The notes under the pieces are model-generated. The model searched no databases. It had not been told where the DNA came from and was given only the letters and a program-made list of their open reading frames with translations. Below, piece after piece: positions 18,019 to 25,940 of a DNA stretch of 64,000 bases (the stretch's first letter is position 1; every line of letters starts with the position of its first letter). This stretch comes from Cellulosimicrobium sp. Marseille-Q4280 (GTDB lineage Bacteria; Actinomycetota; Actinomycetes; Actinomycetales; Cellulomonadaceae), in the NCBI RefSeq assembly GCF_943181405.1, contig NZ_CALPBY010000001.1:1-64000 (forward strand). Direction: 5' to 3'. The position numbers and the translations under genes were made by a program.

Positions 18019-19617
18019 ATGTCGACCTACAGCTCCTGGCGCTCGGACCACGGCAACATGCAGGCACTCTCCGAGGAGCTGGAGGCGCAGGCGGCGATGG
18101 CGCGCTCGCGCGAGGCGTCGCTCAACCGTCGCCTGCGGTCGCTCGAGGGCGACCTGTCGAGCCGTGTGGAGGTCCTCCAGCGCCTCGTCAACGCCCTGAT
18201 CGAGCTCGGCGAGGTGCGCGAGGAGCTCGCGCTCTTCACGCCCGCGCGCCGCGCGCGCGACGCCGCCCGCGCCCTCGTGCGCGCCGTCGTCTCGGGCGAG
18301 GGCGACGTGTCCTACCTGCGGCGCTCGCCGGACCTCGCCGACGTGCACGGGTACTGGCTCGTGCCGGCGGCGCTCGCCGTCGCCGACGTGCGCGAGGGGC
18401 GCCTCGACGACGACGCGGCGCAGGAGGCCCTCGTCCGCGACCGTCGGCGCGCGGCCGTCTTCCTCGTGGGGGTGTGCGCGCTCGTCGGGCACCCTGGCCT
18501 CGCTGAGCCCTGGCTGTCGTCGGTCCTCCACGCGCCCGCCGCGCCCGACGCGGGCTGGGGCAGCGCGACCGAGCTGTCGGCGCCCGACCCCGACGAGGGG
18601 GCGGTCGAGGCGCCCGTCACGGTCGCCGAGCGGGCGCTGTGGCTGGCCGCCGCGGCAGGCCTGCTCGGTCCCGCGGGCACGGAGAGCGTGCGCGACGCGC
18701 TCGCGCAGCGCGTCGGGCTGCTCGACGCCGGCGCTCGCGACCGCTTGCGCCTCGCGCTCCTCGCCGAGGCGCCCGCCCTCGGTGGGGGCGGCGACTCCTG
18801 GGGGAGCCCGTCGGGCGCTCGCGACGACCTCGAGGTCCTGCGCGCGTGGGCGGCGTGGGCGCGTGCGGCCTCCGACGGGCAGGGTGACGGTGCCTCGACC
18901 GAGCCCGCGCGAGCGGCGGTGCTGTCCGTCGTCTCCTCGGTCGTCGACGAGGGGGCGCCGGTCGAGCGTGACCTCCTCGGACGGGCCGAGACGCTCAGCG
19001 AGCGCGTCGGCCGGGCGCCGGGCGAGGAGCAGGAGTGGTCGGCGCCGGCCGAGAGCCTCGTCGACCTCCTCGCCGCGGACGCGCGCGGCGACGACCCGGA
19101 CCGCGCGCGGCTCGTCGCGCCGCTCCTCGCCGAGGACCTCAGGGCGGCCGCGCACGACCTCGCCGCGCGGCTCGCGGCCGAGCCGGCGCCGTCGCGGACG
19201 CTGCGGCTCGCCGGCCGGTCCGTCACCGTCACGCCCACGGACGACGGCGCGCGCCTCGCCACGACGGCACGCGCGGAGCTCGTCGCTCGACCGGTCGACG
19301 GGATCTCGTGGCCGGTCGTCGGAGGCCTGGCCGCCGTGGCCGTCGTCGCGCTCGTGCTGGCGGTCGTGGTGACGCCTGCCTGGTGGTTCGTCGTGGCGCT
19401 CGTCGGGGCGGTCGCGGGGTACCAGGCGGTCGGCGGCGCGCGTCGGGCACGCGACCAGCGCGAGCACGTCCGCCGTCAGCTCGAGCTGTTCGACGCCGAG
19501 ATCGTGCGCGCGCGGCAGGACGTGGCCGACGACGCGGAGCGGGCAGGGACCCGGTGCGAGGCGGTCGCTGAGGTCGTCGTCGAGCTCGACCAGGCGCTCG
19601 ACGGGGTCCGTGCCTGA
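18019..19617 (+). CDS. Hypothetical protein with N-terminal coiled coil and C-terminal membrane hairpin
   Basis: 532 residues from ATG (MSTYSSWRS); no strong Shine-Dalgarno is seen. The N-terminus (about 15-65) has heptad-like Leu/Glu/Arg spacing typical of a coiled coil. A long Ala/Arg/Glu-rich helical middle follows. Two hydrophobic segments lie at about 435-475 (AVVALVLAVVV and WWFVVALVGAVAGY), and then a further charged helix. No enzyme motif is visible. The topology would leave both long arms in the cytoplasm. It is transcribed after the previous membrane protein with a 110-bp gap. Confidence 0.75.
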   Translation: MSTYSSWRSDHGNMQALSEELEAQAAMARSREASLNRRLRSLEGDLSSRVEVLQRLVNALIELGEVREELALFTPARRARDAARALVRAVVSGEGDVSYLRRSPDLADVHGYWLVPAALAVADVREGRLDDDAAQEALVRDRRRAAVFLVGVCALVGHPGLAEPWLSSVLHAPAAPDAGWGSATELSAPDPDEGAVEAPVTVAERALWLAAAAGLLGPAGTESVRDALAQRVGLLDAGARDRLRLALLAEAPALGGGGDSWGSPSGARDDLEVLRAWAAWARAASDGQGDGASTEPARAAVLSVVSSVVDEGAPVERDLLGRAETLSERVGRAPGEEQEWSAPAESLVDLLAADARGDDPDRARLVAPLLAEDLRAAAHDLAARLAAEPAPSRTLRLAGRSVTVTPTDDGARLATTARAELVARPVDGISWPVVGGLAAVAVVALVLAVVVTPAWWFVVALVGAVAGYQAVGGARRARDQREHVRRQLELFDAEIVRARQDVADDAERAGTRCEAVAEVVVELDQALDGVRA

Positions 19618-19664
19618 CGGCCGTCCAGGGTCGTCGGGCAGCCGTCGTCGGGACCTCCGGCGGG

Positions 19665-19708
19665 CGGTTCGAACAGGGCTTCGAACGCTGGGTGAACTGT
19701 CGATGAAC
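19665..19708 (-). promoter_or_regulatory. PHO-box-like direct repeats upstream of the phosphate transporter gene
   Basis: Read on the minus strand, three adjacent 11-bp units occur: GTTCATCGACA, GTTCACCCAGC and GTTCGAAGCCC (19708 down to 19676). A fourth GTTCGAACCG-type unit is offset by one base. On the plus strand GAAC recurs at 19671, 19683, 19694 and 19705. This matches the known PhoP PHO-box pattern of Streptomyces (11-bp repeats opening with GTTCA). It ends 53 bp before the pit start. Confidence 0.65.
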
Positions 19709-19761
19709 ACTGGTCGAAGAATCCACAGGATGGTCGAGACCGCTCCCGGTGCGACCCCACC

Positions 19762-21015
19762 ATGGAGTACGTGACCGAGACGCTCCTGCTGGTGCTCGTC
19801 GTCGTGACGGCTCTCGCCTTCGACTTCACCAACGGTTTCCACGACACGGGCAACGCGATGGCCACCTCCATCGCCACACGCGCCCTCAAGCCCAAGACCG
19901 CCGTCGCGCTGTCGGCCGTCCTCAACCTCGTCGGCGCGTTCCTGTCGCTCGCCGTCGCCGCGACCATCGCCAAGGGCCTGGTCGACGCGAACGTCATCAC
20001 GCTCGAGGTGGTGCTCGCCGGTCTGGTGGGCGGCATCACCTGGAACCTGCTGACGTGGCTCCTCGGCCTGCCGTCGAGCTCGTCGCACGCCCTCATCGGC
20101 GGCGTCGTCGGGTCGGTGCTCGCGGCCGTCGGGACGTCGGGCGTCATCTGGACCGGCGTCGCCGCGAAGGTGCTGATCCCCGCGCTGCTCGCGCCGCTCG
20201 TCGCGATCGGCGTCGCGAGCGTCGGTACGTGGCTCGTCGCGCGGCTCACCCGCGACGTCCCCGAGGACACGAGCAACCGCGCGTTCCGCTGGGGCCAGGT
20301 CGGCTCCGCGTCGCTCGTCTCGCTCGCGCACGGCACCAACGACGCGCAGAAGTCGATGGGCATCATCCTGCTCGCGCTGATCGCGGGCGGCGCCGTCCCG
20401 GCCGACTCCGGGGTCCCGTTCTGGGTCATCCTGTCCTGCGCCCTCTTCATGGCGCTCGGCACCTACCTCGGCGGCTGGCGGATCATCCGCACCCTCGGCA
20501 AGGGCCTCGTCGAGATCGACTCCCGGCAGGGCATGGCCGCCGAGACGTCGTCCGCCGCGGTCATCCTCATGTCGGGCTTCTTCGGCTTCTCGCTCTCGAC
20601 GACGCACGTCGCGACCGGCTCGATCCTCGGCTCGGGCGTCGGCATGCCGGGCGCGAAGGTCCGCTGGGGCCTCGCGGGCCGCATGCTCGCCGCGTGGGGG
20701 CTGACGCTCCCCGCCGCGGGTGTCGTCGGCGCGGTGTGCTACTGGATCCAGGCGGGGATCGGCGGTGTGCTCGGCACCGCGGTCGTGTTCGGCATCCTCG
20801 TCGCGACGGCCGTCGCGATCTGGGTGGCGTCGCGCCGCAAGCCGGTCGACCACAACAACGTGAACGACGACTGGGAGGCCGCCGAGCCCGCCGGGGCCGA
20901 GCCCGTCGAGCCCGTGCTGGCCGACGTCGCCGCGACCCCGGCCGTCGTGGCCACCGACGCCCCGGTCCCGTCGACCACCGAGCCGCAGGGCGCGCGACAG
21001 CGCGCCGGCGTCTGA
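19762..21015 (+). CDS. pit: Inorganic phosphate transporter, PiT family
   Basis: 417 residues with about ten membrane segments. Both PiT signature repeats are present: DFTNGFHDTGNAMATSIATRAL near residue 21 and SLAHGTNDAQKSMGIILLAL near 190. The family performs ion-coupled low-affinity phosphate uptake, often as metal-phosphate. The start ATG follows CCCCACC with no good Shine-Dalgarno, but N-terminal conservation supports it. A PHO-box-like array lies just upstream, so PhoP control is likely. The small membrane protein 11 bp downstream is probably co-transcribed. Confidence 0.95.
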   Translation: MEYVTETLLLVLVVVTALAFDFTNGFHDTGNAMATSIATRALKPKTAVALSAVLNLVGAFLSLAVAATIAKGLVDANVITLEVVLAGLVGGITWNLLTWLLGLPSSSSHALIGGVVGSVLAAVGTSGVIWTGVAAKVLIPALLAPLVAIGVASVGTWLVARLTRDVPEDTSNRAFRWGQVGSASLVSLAHGTNDAQKSMGIILLALIAGGAVPADSGVPFWVILSCALFMALGTYLGGWRIIRTLGKGLVEIDSRQGMAAETSSAAVILMSGFFGFSLSTTHVATGSILGSGVGMPGAKVRWGLAGRMLAAWGLTLPAAGVVGAVCYWIQAGIGGVLGTAVVFGILVATAVAIWVASRRKPVDHNNVNDDWEAAEPAGAEPVEPVLADVAATPAVVATDAPVPSTTEPQGARQRAGV

Positions 21016-21026
21016 GAGGAACCCCC

Positions 21027-21311
21027 GTGTCCGAGTTCATCGAGATCGACTCGCTGCTCAAGGTCGTCGTCGCCGGCCTGATCGTCGGCGCCGGGCTGCC
21101 CGCGCTGTTCGCGCTGGGCGTCCGGCTCGCCGCCGGCCGGACCACCCCGGCCGCGGTGGACGCCGACGGCGTGCACATGACGCCGTCGGGCGAGGTCGTG
21201 ACGGTCGCGCGCCCGTCGACCGTGCGCATCATCGCGGCGGGCGTGTGCTTCCTGGTCGTCGTGCTCGCCATCGCCGGGGGGATCGTCTTCCTCGCCAACG
21301 GCGGTCACTGA
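21027..21311 (+). CDS. Small two-TM membrane protein next to pit
   Basis: 94 residues from GTG, with GAGAGGAA as ribosome site, 11 bp after pit. Two hydrophobic helices (about 10-33 and 68-90) flank a polar loop. Small proteins of this shape often follow pit genes in actinobacteria, so a role as accessory factor of the phosphate carrier is plausible but unproven. It ends four bases from the convergent GH3 gene. Confidence 0.8.
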   Translation: MSEFIEIDSLLKVVVAGLIVGAGLPALFALGVRLAAGRTTPAAVDADGVHMTPSGEVVTVARPSTVRIIAAGVCFLVVVLAIAGGIVFLANGGH

Positions 21312-21315
21312 CACC

Positions 21316-22527
21316 TCAGCGCAGGCGCGCCTTCGCGGCGAGCACGCGCTCGACCGCTGCGTCGACCGTCGCCGCGAACGCCGGGTCGCCCGACGCACGC
21401 TCCACGAGCGCGTCGGCCATCTCCGCCACGACGGACGGGTCCGCCGACGCGAGGACCATGTCGCCGCCGGCCTCGATCGTCAGGACGGCGCGCTCGGCCG
21501 GCGACCAGGCCTGCACCTGGGCCGCCGCCGAGACGTCGTCGGTGATCACGACGCCGTCGAAGCCGAGGTCTCCCCGCAGCATCCCGTCCACGACCACGGG
21601 CGAGAACGCCGCCGGGCGGCCCGGGTCGATCTGCGTGTAGACGGCGGTCGACGTCATGACGAACGCCGCGCCGGCCTCGATGCCCGACGCGAAGACGGCG
21701 ACCGACGGGTCGTCGCGCGTCGTGACGTCGTCGGTCACGCCCGCGTCCGTGTCGGTGTTCGCGGAGACGCGCCCGAGCCCGGGGAAGTGCTTGATCGTCA
21801 CGTCGACGCCCGAGGCCTCCATGCCCGCGCTGAACGCGTTCGCGTGCGACGTGACGGAGTCCGGGGTGAACCCGTAGGCCCGGTCGAAGTACCCGATCGG
21901 GGGGTTCTGCGCCGCCGACTGCTCGGGCACGAGGTCCATGACCGGGGCGAGGTTGAGGTTGACGCCCGCGGCGGCGAGCTCCGACCCCCACGTCGTCGCC
22001 TGGTCCTGCAGCGCGGCCGGCCCGAGGCGCGACTGGTCGAGCGCCGTCGGGATCTGCGAGAACCCGGGCCCGCGCAGCACCTGCACGTTCCCGCCCTCCT
22101 GGTCGGTCGCGACGAACAGCGGCGCGCCCTGCGTGGTCTCCCCCGACACGAGCGTCGTGAACCCGGCGACGAGGTCCAGCGTCGCGGCCGTCCCGGCCTG
22201 CGACCGCCCCGCGAGGAACACGTTCCCCACGTGGTGCTGGGCGACGGCGTCGTAGCTCACCTGCTGCGGCGAGCGCACGTCGACCCCGACCATGAGGAGC
22301 TGGCCCACCTTCTGCTCGAGCGTCCAGCCGGCGAGCGGGTCCGGGGCGGGCGTCGTGGGCGTGGGCGGGGTGGCCGACGGCGCGGGCTCGCCGGTGCTCG
22401 TGGCACCGGGCGTCGGGGGCGACGCGACGGTGGCCGGTCGCAGCACGTACCAGACCACGGCGGCGATCGCCGCCGCCGTCGCGACCACGGCCACGACCAC
22501 CCAGACGGTTCGGGCCCTGCTCGCCAT
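21316..22527 (-). CDS. Glycoside hydrolase family 3 protein, membrane-anchored
   Basis: 403 residues from ATG, with GGAGG upstream; a GTG seven codons earlier would start before that ribosome site. An N-terminal membrane segment (about 9-28) and a Pro/Thr linker (to about 62) place the enzyme outside the cell. The GH3 core shows KHFPGLGR and the nucleophile Asp in GVVITDDVS. In NagZ-type beta-N-acetylglucosaminidases KHFPGHG is followed by DSH, which supplies the catalytic His; here the region reads NTDTDAGVTDD with no His. It may be another GH3 activity or a non-canonical hexosaminidase. It is convergent with the pit unit. Confidence 0.85.
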   Translation of the reverse strand: MASRARTVWVVVAVVATAAAIAAVVWYVLRPATVASPPTPGATSTGEPAPSATPPTPTTPAPDPLAGWTLEQKVGQLLMVGVDVRSPQQVSYDAVAQHHVGNVFLAGRSQAGTAATLDLVAGFTTLVSGETTQGAPLFVATDQEGGNVQVLRGPGFSQIPTALDQSRLGPAALQDQATTWGSELAAAGVNLNLAPVMDLVPEQSAAQNPPIGYFDRAYGFTPDSVTSHANAFSAGMEASGVDVTIKHFPGLGRVSANTDTDAGVTDDVTTRDDPSVAVFASGIEAGAAFVMTSTAVYTQIDPGRPAAFSPVVVDGMLRGDLGFDGVVITDDVSAAAQVQAWSPAERAVLTIEAGGDMVLASADPSVVAEMADALVERASGDPAFAATVDAAVERVLAAKARLR

Positions 22528-22591
22528 GCGACCACCTCCGCCTGCCACCGTAGTGGGACGCGGTGTCCGTCAGCTGCCCGTCAGCTGCCCG

Positions 22592-23005
22592 TCAGTCGTG
22601 ACCGGCGAGCGTCGCGAGGGCCTTCGCCCACAGGGCGTGCGCTCGCTCGGCGCGGTCCGCCGTCTCGATGTTCTCCTCGAGGACGCGCACCTGCGTGCCG
22701 GCGTCGTCGGGCTCGAGCGTGATGGTGATGTCGTGGTAGTTCTCCGGGGCGTCGGGGAGCTCCATGGTGGGCGAGAAGTGGGTGAACCGGAGCAGGCGCG
22801 GGCGCTCGACCGCGACGACCTCTCCCCAGTCGGCGAACTCCCGGCCCATGTAGTGACCCTCGAACGTCACGGGGCTGCCCGGCTGGTAGTCCGTCTCGAC
22901 GTTCATGCCGAGCATCCACCGCGCGCCGGGGTGGACCATCTGGGACCACACCACCTCGGGCGGGCGAGCGACGTGGATCTCGGCGGTGGTGGAGTGGGGG
23001 GACAT
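22592..23005 (-). CDS. SRPBCC (START/AHSA1-like) domain protein
   Basis: 137 residues forming one SRPBCC fold. The opening EIHVARPPEVVWSQMVHP is the typical helix-grip N-terminus, the middle FEGHYMGREF/WGEVVAVERPRLLRF is strand-rich, and the long C-terminal helix ends WAKALATLAGHD. The fold binds hydrophobic ligands; no specific ligand can be named. GGAGG precedes the ATG. It lies upstream of the GH3 gene on the same strand (64 bp) and is divergent from the hydrolase gene. Confidence 0.85.
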   Translation of the reverse strand: MSPHSTTAEIHVARPPEVVWSQMVHPGARWMLGMNVETDYQPGSPVTFEGHYMGREFADWGEVVAVERPRLLRFTHFSPTMELPDAPENYHDITITLEPDDAGTQVRVLEENIETADRAERAHALWAKALATLAGHD

Positions 23006-23136
23006 GCGAACCTCCTGAGACGTGCGTGAAGCAGGGCCGTGGGGCAGGGCCTGGGAGCGACCGTAGACCGTCCGGGCGCACGTGGCAGCCCGGGCGGTGA
23101 TGGGCGGACCCGATCGAGCCTGGGTAGGTTCGTCGC

Positions 23137-24132
23137 GTGACCCGACTCGTGCTCCTCCACGGCCGCGACAACCAGGGCCTCGACGCGGAGGACCTCGAGC
23201 GGACGTGGCGCACGGTCCTGTCCGCGGGGCTCGCGGCAGCGGGCCGGCCGCGGCACGTGACCGACGACGACGCCTCCTTCGTCTACTACGGCGACACCCT
23301 CGCCGCGCTCGTCCGGGGTGACGGCACGCCTCCGCCCGTCACCGTGCACGCCGTGTCCGGCTCGCGGTGGGACCGGATCGACGTGGACCGACGCGCGGTC
23401 GCCGACCTGCCGGAGGACGAGCTGCGGTTCCTCGAGTCCGTCGCGTCCGAGGTGCTGCGCGCCGCGGGGGTGGGCGAGGCCCAGGTCGCGGTGGACGCGC
23501 GCGAGGGCGGTGCACCGACACCCCTGGGCGGTGCCGCGAGGGGTGCCCTGGGCAGCCTCGGGGAGCTGGGCGGCTGGGTCAACGCGCTGCTGTCCGCGCT
23601 CGACGCGTACGTCCCCGGGCTGAGCAGCGGCGTCCTCGTGCTGCTCGTGCGTGACGTCTGGGCGTACCTGCACGACGCGGACGTCCGACGGGTGATCGAC
23701 GACGCCGTCGCGGCCGCGGTGCCGACCGACGAGCCGGCGGTGGTCGTCGGGCACTCGTTCGGGTCGGTCGTCGCGTACTCGGTGCTGCGCGAGCACCCCG
23801 ACGCGCGACGCTGGGACGTGCCGCTGCTCCTCACGCTCGGGGCCCCGCTCGCCGTCCGCGCGATCCGGGACGCCCTCGCTGCGCGGGCGCCGCTGCGCGT
23901 GCCCGCCGAGGTGGACCAGTGGGTCGCGGTCCGTGACCGGCGCGACCCGCTCGCGTTCCACGGCCTGGGCCCCGCCGTGTTCCCGCTCGCACCGGGGTCG
24001 CCGCCGATCGAGGAGCTCGAGGTGGAGAACGACGCCCCGGGCCGCCACGCCGCCGCCGTCCTGCTCGACGACGGCCGCCTCCCCGCGGGATACCTCGCCC
24101 TCCCCGAGGTGGCGCGCCTCCTGCCGAGGTAG
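23137..24132 (+). CDS. Alpha/beta hydrolase-like protein
   Basis: 331 residues from GTG. It opens with the strand VLLHGRDNQG. The nucleophile elbow GHSFGS places Ser207 in the middle of the chain, as in lipase-type alpha/beta hydrolases. A late His (GRHAAAVL) and Asp could complete the triad, but I cannot assign them firmly. There is no signal peptide. The substrate is unknown. The gene ends CCGAGG-TAG-TACC; its stop codon lies inside the first copy of a repeated word in the convergent gap. Confidence 0.8.
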   Translation: MTRLVLLHGRDNQGLDAEDLERTWRTVLSAGLAAAGRPRHVTDDDASFVYYGDTLAALVRGDGTPPPVTVHAVSGSRWDRIDVDRRAVADLPEDELRFLESVASEVLRAAGVGEAQVAVDAREGGAPTPLGGAARGALGSLGELGGWVNALLSALDAYVPGLSSGVLVLLVRDVWAYLHDADVRRVIDDAVAAAVPTDEPAVVVGHSFGSVVAYSVLREHPDARRWDVPLLLTLGAPLAVRAIRDALAARAPLRVPAEVDQWVAVRDRRDPLAFHGLGPAVFPLAPGSPPIEELEVENDAPGRHAAAVLLDDGRLPAGYLALPEVARLLPR

Positions 24133-24226
24133 TACCCCGGTCCGCGAGGTAGCACCGTGGTTCCGCGAGGTAGTACCGCGGTCTCTACCGCGGTACTACC
24201 TCGCGCTGCTGCGGTACTACCTCGCG
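24124..24226. repeat. Inverted and direct repeat cluster (GCGAGGTAGTACC word) at a convergent junction
   Basis: The word CCGCGAGGTAGTACCGCGGT occurs three times forward (24124-24141, 24142-24161, 24163-24182, the first two diverged) and twice inverted (24187-24205, 24211-24226). Copy three and inverted copy one form a perfect 19-bp stem with a CTCT loop. The TAG stop codons of both flanking genes lie within copies. It probably works as a bidirectional terminator. Confidence 0.85.
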
Positions 24227-25374
24227 AGGGCGGCGCGGACGTCCGCGACGAACGCGTCCACGTCGGCGGCGGTGGTGTCCCACGCACACATCCAGCGCAC
24301 CTCGACGCGGTCGGGCGTCTCGCCCGCGCCCCAGTCGTAGAACCGGTGCCGCTCGCGCAGGGCCGCTACGACGGCGCGCGGCAGGGTCGCGAACACCGCG
24401 TTCGCCTCGGTGGGCTGCGTGAAGACGATGCCCGACGCCGCGGGCCGGGTTCCGCCGTCGGGCTCCGGCGCCGAGACGTCGGGGTGCGCGACGTCCGCCG
24501 GCGAGAGGTCTGCGAGTCCGGCACGCAGCCTCGCGGCCATCGCGTTCGCGGCCCGGGCGTTGCGCACCCACAGCTCGTCGGCGGCGGCCATCTCGTCGAC
24601 GTCCGCGACCGGGTCGCCGACGGGCTCGAAGAGCGCCAGGAGCTGCGCCGAGACGTACCGCATCTTCGAGGCGAGCTGCATCGTCGCCTTGCGGACGAAC
24701 TCCACGCCGTCGACGGCCGAGGGGTCGAGCACGACCACGGCCTCGCCCAGCGCGAGGCCGTTCTTGGTGCCGCCGAAGGACAGCACGTCCACGCCGGCGT
24801 CGGTCGTGAGCGCGCGCAGCGGGACGTCGAGCGCCACGGCGGCGTTCGCGAGGCGCGAGCCGTCGAGGTGGACGCGCATCCCGCGCGCGTGCGCGGCGTC
24901 CGAGATCTCGCGGAGCTCCTGCGGCGTGTAGACCGTGCCGAGCTCGGTGGTCTGCGTGACCGACACGACGAGCGGCTGGGCGCGGTGGGGGTCGCCGAGG
25001 TCGGCCGCGAACCGGTCGACGGCCTCGGGCGTCAGCCTCCCGTCGGGGGCGGGAACGGTGAGGACCTTGATCCCGCCGACCCGCTCGGGGGCGCCGTTCT
25101 CGTCCGTGTTCAGGTGCGCGTGCTCGGTCGCGACCACGGCGCCCCACCGGGGCAGCATCGACATCAGGGCGATGACGTTGGCGCCGGTGCCGGTGAGCAC
25201 CGGATAGGCGGTCGCCTCCCCGCCGAACCGGGCGCGCACCACCTCCTGCAACCGCGCCGTCCACGGGTCCTCGCCGTAGGAGACCTCGTGTCCGGCGCTC
25301 GCGGCGGCCAGCGCGGCGAGGACGTCGGGATGGGCGGGGGCGTAGTTGTCTGACGCGAACGAGCTCACGGGCAC
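24217..25374 (-). CDS. Threonine aldolase family PLP enzyme
   Basis: 385 residues from GTG (a second GTG two codons in is equally possible). The fold-type I PLP signature is complete: DGSRLANAAVALDVPL with Asp171, and SFGGTKNGLALGEA with the cofactor Lys204. It opens FASDNYAPAHPDVL, typical of low-specificity L-threonine aldolases, which cleave L-threonine or L-allo-threonine to glycine and acetaldehyde. It is cytoplasmic. No partner genes suggest a different aldol substrate. The stop codon lies in an inverted copy of the junction repeat. Confidence 0.9.
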   Translation of the reverse strand: MPVSSFASDNYAPAHPDVLAALAAASAGHEVSYGEDPWTARLQEVVRARFGGEATAYPVLTGTGANVIALMSMLPRWGAVVATEHAHLNTDENGAPERVGGIKVLTVPAPDGRLTPEAVDRFAADLGDPHRAQPLVVSVTQTTELGTVYTPQELREISDAAHARGMRVHLDGSRLANAAVALDVPLRALTTDAGVDVLSFGGTKNGLALGEAVVVLDPSAVDGVEFVRKATMQLASKMRYVSAQLLALFEPVGDPVADVDEMAAADELWVRNARAANAMAARLRAGLADLSPADVAHPDVSAPEPDGGTRPAASGIVFTQPTEANAVFATLPRAVVAALRERHRFYDWGAGETPDRVEVRWMCAWDTTAADVDAFVADVRAALAR

Positions 25375-25467
25375 AGCCTAGGCATGCGGCGCGCGAGCGG
25401 CCCCGTCCGGGCCTACCGTCGGGAGGGACGCCGACGTCGGCGTCGCACTCGACGCTGGAGGTGCGCG

Positions 25468-25842
25468 ATGACCACGATCCCCGACCCGGGCTCGGTGCCG
25501 GACGACCCGAACTTCACCGGTCTGCCGCGCGACGAGCGGGACACGTTCGCGAACCAGGCCGAGCCCACGGACCCTGCGGGACCGGCCGAGCCGACCGGTC
25601 CCGACCCCGGCGGTCCCGTCGAGCCCGGAGGTCCGGTCGAGCCGGTGCGGCCGGCCGAGCCCGTGGTGGAGCCCCCGAAGTCTCCCGGGCCGCCTGCCGA
25701 CCCCTCGGCGCCCCCGCACGAGCCGGTGCCGGGCGAGCCGGTCCCCGGCGAGCCGCGCCCGAGCGACCCCGTACCGGACGACCCGGGCTGGCCGTCCTCG
25801 CCCGGCCCGCCCGTCGGCCCCGACGAGCCGACGCACGGCTGA
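25468..25842 (+). CDS. Small Pro/Glu/Gly-rich low-complexity protein
   Basis: 124 residues from ATG with CTGGAGG upstream. After MTTIPDPGSVPDDPNF the chain is almost wholly Pro/Glu/Gly/Asp/Val, with repeating GPxEPxGP and VPGEP patterns. There is no membrane segment, no Cys and only one early aromatic cluster. Such proteins are expected to be disordered. I cannot assign a function. The clear ribosome site, the perfect terminator 38 bp downstream and the high third-position GC argue that the gene is real. Confidence 0.6.
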   Translation: MTTIPDPGSVPDDPNFTGLPRDERDTFANQAEPTDPAGPAEPTGPDPGGPVEPGGPVEPVRPAEPVVEPPKSPGPPADPSAPPHEPVPGEPVPGEPRPSDPVPDDPGWPSSPGPPVGPDEPTHG

Positions 25843-25880
25843 CGCTGGGCTGAGGCCCTGCGGACGCCCGAGACGGCCAC

Positions 25881-25915
25881 GACGCCCCGCCCGGGCAGGA
25901 CCCGGGCGGGGCGTC
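25881..25915. terminator. Perfect 15-bp hairpin between convergent genes
   Basis: GACGCCCCGCCCGGG and CCCGGGCGGGGCGTC are exact complements around a CAGGA loop. It lies midway in the 98-bp gap between the Pro-rich gene (+) and the GH13 gene (-), so it should stop transcription from both sides. Confidence 0.9.
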
Positions 25916-25940
25916 GCGCGTCACGGTGCCGTGCGTCGGC

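Noticed and set aside
17587-20853. A 1088-residue minus-strand open frame
   Set aside because: It is antisense to the membrane protein, coiled-coil and pit genes, all of which have recognisable features or better starts.
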